From: an uncultured bacterium
GTDB lineage: Bacteria > Actinomycetota > Coriobacteriia > Coriobacteriales > Coriobacteriaceae
Length of the DNA stretch: 21,359 bases
Assembly (NCBI GenBank): GCA_905214425.1
Contig: CAJMLY010000031.1
Location: 1 to 21,359 of the forward strand
Direction of reading: 5' to 3'
Of this stretch, positions 7,602 to 15,900 are shown one piece after another (positions within the stretch are counted from its first letter, which is position 1; each line of letters opens with the position of its first letter). The position numbers were made by a program, and so were the translations under genes. Under the pieces are notes generated by a model, which saw nothing but the letters and a program-made list of their open reading frames with translations, was not told where the DNA came from and searched no databases.

Positions 7602-8492
7602 TTAATCCACGCGCTTGTCGCCCATAAAGAAGAGCGCTACCGTACCAGGTCCGGTGTGCGAACCGATCAGAGCACCGATATTGTTGATCTCAATCTTGCC
7701 TTTGAGCTGCGGAACTTGTTCCTCAATCAGTGCCGCAACGGCCTCGGCATCCTCGCGGCACGCCGAATGGGACAAGATGCACTTACCCGAATAATCCGCA
7801 CCGTCCTGCACGTGTGCCATCATGGTCTTAGCCATCTCGGAAATCGCGCGCTTCTTGGTGCGAATCTTCTCACGTGGCGACAGCCCACCTTCGCAATCGA
7901 CCGTCATAAGTGGGCAAATCTTAAGCGCTGTGCCGATAATCGCGCTCGCGGCCGAAATGCGACCGCCGCGCAGGTAGCTCGACAGATCGGTCGAGAAGAA
8001 CCAGTGGTGCAGGTTGAGTTTATGCTCCTCAATCCAAGCGGCCGTCTCGTCGAGCGAAGCGCCGCTATCGCGCACGTCGGCGGCATATTCCAGCAATAGG
8101 CCAAAGCCCGAAGACGCCCCCAGCGAATCGATGACGCGCACCTTGCCGCCCTGGGGATAGCGATCCGCGAGCATCTGCGCCGCAACGCAAGCCGAACCAT
8201 ACGTACCCGAAATACCCGACGACAACGTCAGGTGCAGCACGTCTTTACCCTCGGCAACAAACGGCTCCCAAAACTCCTCGTACTCACCCACGCTCACCTG
8301 AGACGTCTTGGGCATGGCGCCCGCGGCAATCTGGGCAAAAAACTCGTCCGGCGTAATCGACTGATACAGATCGTCCGTATGGACAACACCATCAATCTCG
8401 TAATGAAAACACACGACAGGGATATTGCGCGACGCAAAGAACTCACGGGTTCGATCGGCGGCGGATTCACAGGTCAGGACAAAATCACTCAT
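7602..8492 (-). CDS. DegV family fatty-acid-binding protein
   Basis: DegV proteins bind a fatty acid between two alpha/beta domains; FakB members present it to the kinase FakA for phosphorylation before membrane lipid synthesis. The 296-residue protein has the diagnostic features in order: TCESAAD at the start, TSQVS at 63-67, the ligand-loop motif TLSSGISGTY at 89-98, RGGRIS in the middle, and IGSHTGPGTVALFF near the C-terminus (about 277-290). Length is normal. AAGGAG stands six bases before the ATG. A GATAAT -10-like box lies about 30 bases upstream on the minus strand (8526-8521), without a good -35 partner. No fakA gene is nearby, so an actual FakB role is an inference. Confidence 0.93.
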   Translation of the reverse strand: MSDFVLTCESAADRTREFFASRNIPVVCFHYEIDGVVHTDDLYQSITPDEFFAQIAAGAMPKTSQVSVGEYEEFWEPFVAEGKDVLHLTLSSGISGTYGSACVAAQMLADRYPQGGKVRVIDSLGASSGFGLLLEYAADVRDSGASLDETAAWIEEHKLNLHHWFFSTDLSSYLRGGRISAASAIIGTALKICPLMTVDCEGGLSPREKIRTKKRAISEMAKTMMAHVQDGADYSGKCILSHSACREDAEAVAALIEEQVPQLKGKIEINNIGALIGSHTGPGTVALFFMGDKRVD

Positions 8493-8812
8493 ATGAGGCT
8501 CCTTAAGTATTGCTACGCAAATTATCGCACAGCAAGCCTAAATACGATACAAATGTCCACTATTTACCAATTCGAACCATTGGCATTGAATATCTTTATC
8601 ATGAACATCCCCATCCCCGCCATGGGCCAGCATGGGCAAAATCACGCCCTTCGTCTCCACTTAACCGACACATCAACCTCAACTAAATCGATTTAGCAAA
8701 CCGTTCAGCTGACAATTCAGCCGCCGGCGCAAAATCGAAACAAAGCCGGCGCATACTGGTAAACGCTTGACGCTGTTTTATCAGTTTTACCAACCATATC
8801 GGAAGGTGCTTC
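8493..8812. promoter_or_regulatory. Divergent DegV/fbp intergenic region with palindrome
   Basis: This 320-base gap holds no convincing gene. CTAAATCGATTTAG at 8683-8696 is a perfect 14-bp palindrome with a central CG, the general form of LacI-family operators. It overlaps CGATTTAGCAA, which recurs upstream of the gene at 6430. Farther along, GCCGGCGCA is directly repeated at 8723-8731 and 8745-8753 (22-bp period), and TGGTAAA/TTTACCA form an inverted repeat at 8757-8763 and 8786-8792. TTGACG at 8767-8772 resembles a -35 box but has no good -10 at the right distance. Regulation of fbp by carbon status is plausible but not shown. Confidence 0.4.
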
Positions 8813-10729
8813 ATGGTCGCATTCGATCGCAATCCGCAAGACTTTAAGTATCTGCGTCTGCTGTCGAGACAATTTCCCACCGAGCAATCCGCGTTTACCG
8901 AGATCATCAATCTCTCGGCCATTCTCAACCTGCCCAAAGGCACCGAGCATTTTATGAGCGACGTGCACGGCGAGTACGAAGCCTTTATGCACATCCTCAA
9001 CAACTGCTCGGGCGTCGTGCGCGAGCATGTCGACGAGATCTTTGGCGACACGCTCACCTTTGACGAAAAGGGCGAGCTGTGCACGCTCATCTACTACCCG
9101 CGCGAGAAGATCGAGCTGGTCCGCAGCCAGCACGAGGACTCCCCCACCTGGTACAAGACCATGCTCGACCAGCTCATCATGGTTGCGCGCTCGCTTTCGA
9201 GCCGCTATACCCGCTCCAAGGTGCGTAAGGCCATCCCGCGCGATTACGCCTACATCATCGACGAGTTGCTGCACACGCATCCAGACGAGAACAACTACCG
9301 CGTGCGTTATCACGAGCGCATTATCGAATCCATCTTGGAGACCGCCAGCGCCGACGACTTTATCGAGTCGCTCGCCTCGCTCATCAAGCGCCTCGCCGTC
9401 GACCACCTGCACTTGGTGGGCGACATCTTCGACCGCGGTGGCGGCGCGGCCAAGATTATGGACCGTCTGCTTACCTATCATTCGCTCGACATTCAGTGGG
9501 GCAACCACGACCTGCTGTGGATGGGCGCCGCTGCCGGCGAGCCTGCCTGCATCGCCACGGTGCTGCGCAACAACCTGCGCTACGACAACTACGAGATCCT
9601 CGAGAACGACTACGGCATCTCGCTGCGCGAGCTCGTCGCCTTTGCCGATGCCACCTATTCCGCCGGCGAGTCCATCAGCCCGCTGATCAAGGCCGTCAAC
9701 GTGCTGCTCTTTAAACTCGAGGGCCAGATTATCCAGCGTCACCCCGAGTTCGACATGGCCGACCGTCTGCTGCTCGACAAGATCGACCACGACACCGGCA
9801 CAGTCACGCTCGCCGACGGCAGCGTGTGGCCGCTCACGACCAACGACTTCCCCACCGTCGACCCGACGGACCCCTACACGCTCACGCCCCAGGAGCAACA
9901 CATCATCGACAAGCTCGTGTCCGAGTTTGTCACCGCCGATCACCTGCATCGCCATATCGATTTCCTCTACACCCACGGCTCGATGTACAAGGTCACCAAC
10001 GGCAATCTGCTGTTCCATGGCTGCGTGCCGCTCAACGAGGATGGTACCTTTAGCAGCATGAACTGCCTGGGCACCTGGCACGCAGGCCGCGATTATCTCG
10101 ATTTTTGCGACCATATCGCCCGCCGAGCCTGGCGCGTCGGCGACCGCGATGCCCTCGACTGGATGTGGTACCTGTGGATCGGCTTTAACTCACCCGCCAG
10201 CGGACGCCTGGTACGTACCTTTGAGCGCGCCTATATCGCCGATAAGAGCACCTGGGTCGAGCCGATGGACCCGTACTTTACGCTAACCAAGTCGCCCTCG
10301 GTCTGCGACGACATCATGCGCGAGTTCGGCGTTGCCCCCATGGCATGTTCGCCGACCGGTCACATCATCAATGGCCATACGCCCGTCAAGACCACCAAGG
10401 GCGAGCAGCCCATCCGCGCCGAGGGCAAGCTGCTGGTCATCGATGGTGGCTTCTGCCGCGCCTACCATCCCAAGACGGGCATCGCCGGCTACACGCTTAT
10501 CTCCAGTTCTCGCGGATGTCGTCTTAAGTCTCACCAAGCCTTTACCACGGTTGCCGAAGCACTTACCCGCAATGTAGACATCGAGAGCGAGACCAACCGC
10601 TTTGACGAGGCCGACCGCCGCCGCATGGTGAGCGACACCGATACGGGTGCCAAGATCCGCAGCCAAATCCAGGACCTACGCCAACTGCTCGATGCATATA
10701 GAAACGGTGCTATCGAGGAGCGCGCCTAG
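8813..10729 (+). CDS. fbp: Class III fructose-1,6-bisphosphatase
   Basis: It hydrolyses fructose 1,6-bisphosphate to fructose 6-phosphate and phosphate, the committed step of gluconeogenesis in the cytoplasm. The 638-residue length and sequence match the Bacillus-type class III enzyme, which is built on a calcineurin-like metallophosphatase core. The metal-binding motifs are visible: SDVHGE at 49-54, GDIFDRG at 203-209 and GNHD at 230-233. They are followed by the long insert typical of this class, with later conserved stretches such as GHIINGHTPVK and LLVIDGGFCRAYH. GGAAGG stands six bases before the ATG. The upstream gap carries candidate operator palindromes. No paired glycolytic gene is adjacent. 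Identification is secure. Confidence 0.96.
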   Translation: MVAFDRNPQDFKYLRLLSRQFPTEQSAFTEIINLSAILNLPKGTEHFMSDVHGEYEAFMHILNNCSGVVREHVDEIFGDTLTFDEKGELCTLIYYPREKIELVRSQHEDSPTWYKTMLDQLIMVARSLSSRYTRSKVRKAIPRDYAYIIDELLHTHPDENNYRVRYHERIIESILETASADDFIESLASLIKRLAVDHLHLVGDIFDRGGGAAKIMDRLLTYHSLDIQWGNHDLLWMGAAAGEPACIATVLRNNLRYDNYEILENDYGISLRELVAFADATYSAGESISPLIKAVNVLLFKLEGQIIQRHPEFDMADRLLLDKIDHDTGTVTLADGSVWPLTTNDFPTVDPTDPYTLTPQEQHIIDKLVSEFVTADHLHRHIDFLYTHGSMYKVTNGNLLFHGCVPLNEDGTFSSMNCLGTWHAGRDYLDFCDHIARRAWRVGDRDALDWMWYLWIGFNSPASGRLVRTFERAYIADKSTWVEPMDPYFTLTKSPSVCDDIMREFGVAPMACSPTGHIINGHTPVKTTKGEQPIRAEGKLLVIDGGFCRAYHPKTGIAGYTLISSSRGCRLKSHQAFTTVAEALTRNVDIESETNRFDEADRRRMVSDTDTGAKIRSQIQDLRQLLDAYRNGAIEERA

Positions 10730-10807
10730 CCCCGCCTGCGGGGATTGGCTAAACTTGCTGAGTTCGTCATCCCCGCGGCGCTCCGGCGCCACCCTAAGGC
10801 AGGTACC

Positions 10808-11203
10808 ATGCAAAAGCTCCTTGCGCAGATCATGAAGTTTGGCGTCGTCGGCGTCGTTGCCACCGTCATCGACTTTGGCATCATGAATCTGCTCCACTAC
10901 GGTCTGGGCCTTAACATCCTGATCGCCAATACCAGCGGCTTTATCATCTCGCTCATCTTTAACTACGTCGCGAGCATGAAGTACGTGTTTGCGCACAAGG
11001 AGGGAATGAGCCGCCGCCGCGAGTTCATCATCTTTGTCGTGCTGTCCGTGATCGGTTTGGCCCTCAACGACGGTATCGTGCTGGCGCTCAACGCCGGCCT
11101 GGGGCTCGAGGCCAATATCGCCAAGATTTGCGCCACCGCGCTTGTTATGGTCTACAACTTTGTGACCCGAAAGATCTTCCTGGAGGGCGAGGAGACCAAG
11201 TAG
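10808..11203 (+). CDS. GtrA-like family membrane protein (first of a tandem pair)
   Basis: A 131-residue protein with four predicted membrane segments (about 11-29, 37-55, 72-95, 103-120), the size and topology of the GtrA/DPMS family. These proteins typically help move polyprenyl-linked sugars across the membrane for cell-envelope glycosylation. The family pattern is clear: KFGVVGVVATVIDFGI at the start, FNYVASMKYVF after the second segment, and a C-terminal YNFVTRKIFL. The ATG at 10808 is preferred, with AAGG and AGGT just upstream, over an in-frame ATG at 10745 whose extra 21 residues do not fit the family. It follows fbp by 78 bases that include a small CCCCGC/GCGGGG hairpin at 10730-10743. 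No glycosyltransferase lies beside it, so the transported sugar is unknown. Confidence 0.88.
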   Translation: MQKLLAQIMKFGVVGVVATVIDFGIMNLLHYGLGLNILIANTSGFIISLIFNYVASMKYVFAHKEGMSRRREFIIFVVLSVIGLALNDGIVLALNAGLGLEANIAKICATALVMVYNFVTRKIFLEGEETK

Positions 11204-11227
11204 CTCGACTTTCCCGCACAGCTACGG

Positions 11228-11280
11228 GGCCCACGGACGACGTGCGTCGAGCGCTGCGTTGTTCGTGGGCCTTGCTCGTT
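11228..11280 (+). terminator. Rho-independent terminator after the first GtrA-like gene
   Basis: GGCCCACGGAC at 11228-11238 pairs with GTTCGTGGGCC at 11261-11271 (11 bp, one G-U), with a partly structured 22-nt loop and a trailing TTGCTCGTTT. Confidence 0.75.
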
Positions 11281-11422
11281 TACGGAAGGATTTACAACGT
11301 TTGCGGATTGTCTCTTGCAAATTTGGCGAGTTCGTATAGTTCTTGGCAAAGCCCTTACGTTTCCCTTGTAAAAGCTCTAAAGTATCCTCTGCTCGATTCA
11401 TCAACGCATTGGATGTGATTAC

Positions 11423-11830
11423 GTGCGCAAGGCACTGGCACAACCTCATACTAAGCAATTCCTCAAGTTCGCTGTCGTGGGTCTTATCTCCTTTGGCATC
11501 GACTGGGGTATGCTCATTGCGCTCGTCGAGCTGTTCCACCTCGACTTTTTGATGAGCACCACGATCTCGTTTACCACATCCGTCGTGGTTAACTACTGGC
11601 TCAGCATGAAGTACGTGTTCGACCACCGCGAAGGCATGAGCCGCAAGCGCGAGTTCACGATCTTCACCATCCTGTCGGTGATTGGCCTGGGTCTCAACGA
11701 CCTGTACATGTTTGTGGGCGTCACGTTTTTGAGCATCGGCTACCAGGCCATGAAGGCCATCGCCACGTTCCTGGTCACCTGGTACAACTACTTTAGCCGT
11801 CGCTTCTTCCTCGAGGGCGCACGGTCGTAG
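11423..11830 (+). CDS. GtrA-like family membrane protein (second of a tandem pair)
   Basis: A 135-residue paralogue of the preceding gene, with the same four-segment layout (about 14-36, 42-60, 78-101, 108-124). The middle parts are strikingly alike: MKYVFDHREGMSRKREF here, MKYVFAHKEGMSRRREF there, followed by LSVIGL and LND in both. A tandem duplication is the simple explanation. The start is GTG at 11423 with only a weak GGAT upstream; an ATG at 11414 is followed at once by a stop. A terminator separates it from the first copy, so it probably has its own promoter in the AT-richer 11281-11422 stretch; TATAGT at 11335-11340 could be a -10 box. Role as above: likely polyprenyl-sugar flipping, substrate unknown. 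Confidence 0.85.
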   Translation: MRKALAQPHTKQFLKFAVVGLISFGIDWGMLIALVELFHLDFLMSTTISFTTSVVVNYWLSMKYVFDHREGMSRKREFTIFTILSVIGLGLNDLYMFVGVTFLSIGYQAMKAIATFLVTWYNYFSRRFFLEGARS

Positions 11831-11856
11831 TCGATTCACTATTTGCTTGAATGTAT

Positions 11857-11890
11857 AACCGGTTGGAATTCCCATTCCAACCGGTTTTTT
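11857..11890 (+). terminator. Rho-independent terminator after the second GtrA-like gene
   Basis: A perfect 13-bp stem (AACCGGTTGGAAT at 11857-11869, ATTCCAACCGGTT at 11874-11886) with a 4-nt loop runs straight into a T-run. Confidence 0.95.
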
Positions 11891-11929
11891 GTTTGCCGAG
11901 AGACCCGGCGACCCAGTCCTCTACGCATG

Positions 11930-11967
11930 AAAAACGGGCAGCCCGGATGTTTATCCGAACCGCCCGT
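11930..11967 (-). terminator. Rho-independent terminator of the B12-regulated surface-protein operon
   Basis: Read on the minus strand, a 15-bp stem (11967-11953 with 11948-11934, three G-U pairs) and a 4-nt loop are followed by TTTTT. It lies 22 bases after the stop codon of the gene at 11990 and faces the plus-strand terminator across 39 bases. Confidence 0.92.
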
Positions 11968-11989
11968 CTGGCGCGCTATGTCGAGGCCT

Positions 11990-12901
11990 CTAGCCTGTAA
12001 CGTAATACCAGACTACGTTGTCGCCGTTTGAGAGAACGTAGTTGCTGCAGGCCGTCATGGGCGTTGTGCCGTTGACGGAGTACATCCAGCCGCTCGTGCC
12101 GCCGTACTGTTTCTCGGCCAAACCGCCAATCGCGGAGACATACGTGCCGTACGATGAGCCGTGTGCGTTGACAGAAAGGCCCAGCGCGCACAGGGCATCG
12201 TAGACGGTAGCGCCTTCGTTAAAGGTAAAGGTACCACCAGAGGACACAGGATTGCCCGCAGCGCTCGATGTGACCGAAACCGTCACCGTTACGTAGTTGG
12301 ACTCCTGTGAGCCGCTCTGACCGCCCGAGGAGGCGTTTCCACCATTAGAGGATGAGGCTCCATCAGACGACTGGCCACCGCCCGAAGAAGCACCACCAGA
12401 CACATTGGAAGTATCACCGGCTCCCGTATTTTGGGCAGCGGATTTATCGCCAGACCTCTTGCTGTCCTGACCATCGGACTTCTTGCTATCCGAGCTTTTG
12501 TCCGATTCCTTGTGCGAAGACTCGGAATCATCCTTGGCGTCGTTCGAGCCCTTGGACTCATCTTTTGCAGCATCCGAAGATTTGGAATCCTTGGAACTGG
12601 CCTCGCCCGAAGCGGTAGACGAGCCAGACCCATTGTCATCCTTGGAAACGACGCTCTCCCCCGTCACGGACTGAAAAATCCAATCAACGGACCAGGCGCC
12701 GCTCTCGGAGGGATGGACAAAGCCCAGCGAGACGACGATCAGAATGGTGCACGCGGCAGCAAGAACGCCAAGGAGCGCCTTGCGACGAGAGGCGGACGCC
12801 GCCGAAGCGGCGCCCTGTTGCTTTGCATCGTCGAACTGAATGAACGAGGAATCTGGTTGCTTGGGGTCAGCGTCCTTGGATTTATTGGACACAACCCTCA
12901 C
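11990..12901 (-). CDS. Membrane-anchored Transcobalamin-like_C (DUF4430) domain protein
   Basis: A 303-residue protein with a 40-residue cytosolic start, one membrane anchor (about 41-61), and a long Ser/Lys/Asp-rich then Gly/Ser-rich stalk (about 85-200). It ends in one Transcobalamin-like_C (DUF4430) domain (about 203-303), the fold of the C-terminal beta domain of intrinsic factor and transcobalamin. The domain signature is clear: ATVYDALCALG, YVSAIGGLAEKQYGG, GWMYSVNG and a closing NGDNVVWYYV. Topology suggests an anchored protein whose domain is held out from the membrane. The GTG start at 12901 directly abuts the upstream stop codon (no gap), so translation is probably coupled. GGTGAGG upstream would also permit the GTG at 12892. 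Control by the riboswitch at 16832-17002 through the shared transcript and a role in corrinoid binding are inferred. Confidence 0.88.
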   Translation of the reverse strand: MRVVSNKSKDADPKQPDSSFIQFDDAKQQGAASAASASRRKALLGVLAAACTILIVVSLGFVHPSESGAWSVDWIFQSVTGESVVSKDDNGSGSSTASGEASSKDSKSSDAAKDESKGSNDAKDDSESSHKESDKSSDSKKSDGQDSKRSGDKSAAQNTGAGDTSNVSGGASSGGGQSSDGASSSNGGNASSGGQSGSQESNYVTVTVSVTSSAAGNPVSSGGTFTFNEGATVYDALCALGLSVNAHGSSYGTYVSAIGGLAEKQYGGTSGWMYSVNGTTPMTACSNYVLSNGDNVVWYYVTG

Positions 12902-15900
12902 CTACCGACGTTTGGTGAACACGAACACGCCGACGATGGCGAGACCGATGACGCCAGCGGCAACGCCAACAATGGCGAGCGGGTTGGTGCCAGTCTCCTG
13001 CTCGGAAGCACTAGAGGACTTCTTAGCAGTGGTCGTAGAAGCAGCACCCGTATCGGACTTGGAATCGGACTTCTTGTCGGACTTCTTGTCGGACTTGCTG
13101 TCCTTCTTGTCAGACTTCTTGTCAGACTTCTTCTCGTCCTTCTTATCGGACTTATCGGAGTCCTTCTTGTCGGACTTGTTGTCCTTGGTCTCGGTCTTGG
13201 TCGACACCGTCGTCTTGGTCGTCGGCTTATGACCCGGGGCGACAGCGCCGCCCTTCGAGCCGGAGCCGGAACCCGCGCCAGTGCCGGAACCAGTACCGGT
13301 ACCAGAACCGCCGCCGCCATTCGAACCAGCGCCGCCATTACCGCCAGGGTTAACGGCATTCTTGGTCCACTTGGCATACAGCGTCAGATCGGCCGTCACC
13401 GGCGTGCTAAAGTCATACGCCTGCGTGCAAGCCTCATCGGTATACCAACCGCCGAAAGTGTAGCCATCGCGCGTCGGATCGGCTGGCTTGACCAGCTTGC
13501 CATCGGCCGTAGCAACAAACTTAGTGTCGCAAGCAGGCCCGCCGTTGGAGTTAAAGGCAACCGTCCAAGACTCGACAGCTCCAAGTTTAAACAGCGTGCC
13601 CGAATCATTAATGTAGTAGAGATTGCCAGAAGCATCGGCAATGACCGGAGAGTCACAGTACTGGTAATGGCCAGCCGCATCATAAATCTGCGTCGCCTCT
13701 GCATCGCCGAGCGTATAGCGATACACGCCACCACCAGCAGAGTAGTTGACGTAATCCTTGCTATCCGCGCTGTTAACGGTGAAGTACACATAGGTCTTGC
13801 CGCCCTGAACACTCACCAGCGGAGTAGCAGCAATACCGTTGAGGCCAGCCGGCAGCGCCTTGCCGTCGGCAGCAGCGACCATCGTGGTCTTACCCGTCTT
13901 CAGGTTATAGAGAACCAGAGCAGAGTCAGTAGCCGTCTGTCCGCCGACAATCAGATTGTCACCAGACACCGCAGGGGCGCTCAGATTATTCGTAAGGCCC
14001 AGATCAACCGTCTTCTGTTCACTCAGCACGCCCTTCGCCGAAAGCGAAATCACATGGAGCTTTCCGTCGTGCGTCATCTGATAGAAGGTCGAACCATTGG
14101 ACGGATCGGCAATGCAATCGGCATTTGCGACAGCGCCGAGCTTCATGGTCGAAACGACATCGCCCGTCGTCTTATCAATGCACTTAAGCGTACCCGCGCT
14201 CGTAGGAACGATGGCATACTTATCCGTCAAAGCCGCACCAGTCCAGTAATAGCCCTCGGCAGGGTCGATGTTCTGCCAAGAAACTTCGCCCGTGGCAATC
14301 TTGATACGCTTAAGGGAGCCGTTGCCGTAGGTCGCGTTGTAGTTCTCGTCATACGAAATATCGACCGAGCCTACATAGACGTACTCGCCGTCCGAAACGA
14401 CGGTGCAGGAGCTCTGCGTCAAGTCCGTCAAACCAGGCGTCAGCCACTTGCAGATCAGCTTGTCTGCAGTAATCGCCTGGACCGCACCGCCGTTGAGCGG
14501 AACGATGATAAGGCCATTGGTATAGATCGGACGAGAGGTATAGCTCACCTTGGAGGCGAGCGGCGCAGAGGCAACCTTTTTGCCCGTGGACGAATCGATC
14601 TTAATGAGCTCGTTCTCGGTCGCGATGTACACAAAGCCGTTAGCAATGACAGGCTCGCTGCAGTTGGCATACTGCTGACCAGACTCGGCCTTCCAATCGA
14701 AGGCCCACTTAAGACCGGCGGCCTGCGCAGGCGTCTTGGCATCCGTTACGGTCGAACCGTTGCCACTGTTGCCGTAGCCGGCCCACTCGGCATCCCAATC
14801 AGGAGTCGTCGCGCTCGGATCCACGACAATCTTGTCGGGATCGGGCATGGGCGAATTATCGGTGGTATAGGCAAGCGTGACCTTATCGCCGCTCTTGAGC
14901 GTAATCTGATTGGCGCAGAGTAAGGAGGGCTCTCCGTTGATATACAGATGCCAATATTTATTGGTCGCAGCATCCCAACCATACGGCTTGTGATCGAACG
15001 GCGAAGTAATGGAATTCAGGAACCAGTACTCACCACTCTGGGAGCCGTTGTACGCAACGCCCTTGGCCTTCAGAACTGCCTCAATAAGGTTCTGGGCCGT
15101 GGAGCCTTCGGGCAGAGAAACATTGCTTGCCGTGCCCCAACGCGTATTGTTCCCGTTGACATCGGGACCGATAACATCGGCGGATCCAAACACCTGACCG
15201 GGGAGGGCATCGGCGTCAGCACCATACATAAAGGTGACGGCATCGCCCTCATGGAGCTCGTAGGCACCGGCGCCAACGTCGGCGAACTTGCCATTTACGT
15301 AGAAGCGCCAATAGCTATTGGTCGCAGCATCATAGCCACAATAGGACTTACCATCGAAGGGCGAATAAATGCCGTTGAGGAACCAGCCCCAAGACGATTC
15401 GCCAGCATCGAGAGTAAGGCCGACCTGCTCAAGGAGATCCTTGGCAGTGGAGCCTGCCTTGAGACTCGTCTGACCCGTCGAAGCCCAAACCTGCTGCTTG
15501 CCGTCCTTGTCCTTACCGAGAACCTGAACAGAAGCATGGACAGAATCGGACGGCAACTGGTCGCCCCAGCCACCGTAGAACCACGTGACGGTATCGCCGG
15601 CATGGATGGTGACATTGTCCGCCGTATAGTCACTCGACTTGCCGTTGATGAACAGCTGCCAATAGGTCGAATAATCTTGGGGCGTACCCAGCTCAACACC
15701 GTTGTACTTAAGGCTCAGAATGAAGGAGCCCGCAGCAACGGCGTCAATGTCGTTCGCCTCGAGTGCGACCTTCGTAAGATCAAGCGCGCTCGAACCGGAC
15801 GTCACCACATACTGCGCATTATCGACCCAAGTCTGAGTCTTGCCCTGGGCATCGCGACCAATGACGGTCACATTTGCGGCAACCTGGTCCTTAACGACAG

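Noticed and set aside
8232..8696. Plus-strand open frame of 154 codons running from degV into the fbp upstream region
   Set aside because: Half lies antisense to degV and the rest covers the intergenic region; no start signal or motif.
13281..13470. Short repeated GS/PE-rich and KSD-rich tracts as a possible CRISPR or tandem-repeat array
   Set aside because: They encode the in-frame linker and stalk of the surface protein; there are no unique spacers of regular length.
12431..14923. Long plus-strand open frame (830 codons) opposite the surface-protein genes
   Set aside because: It crosses two well-supported minus-strand genes, is low-complexity (Leu/Arg/Gly-rich) and has no domain or ribosome-binding site. 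It is open because of the codon bias of the real genes.
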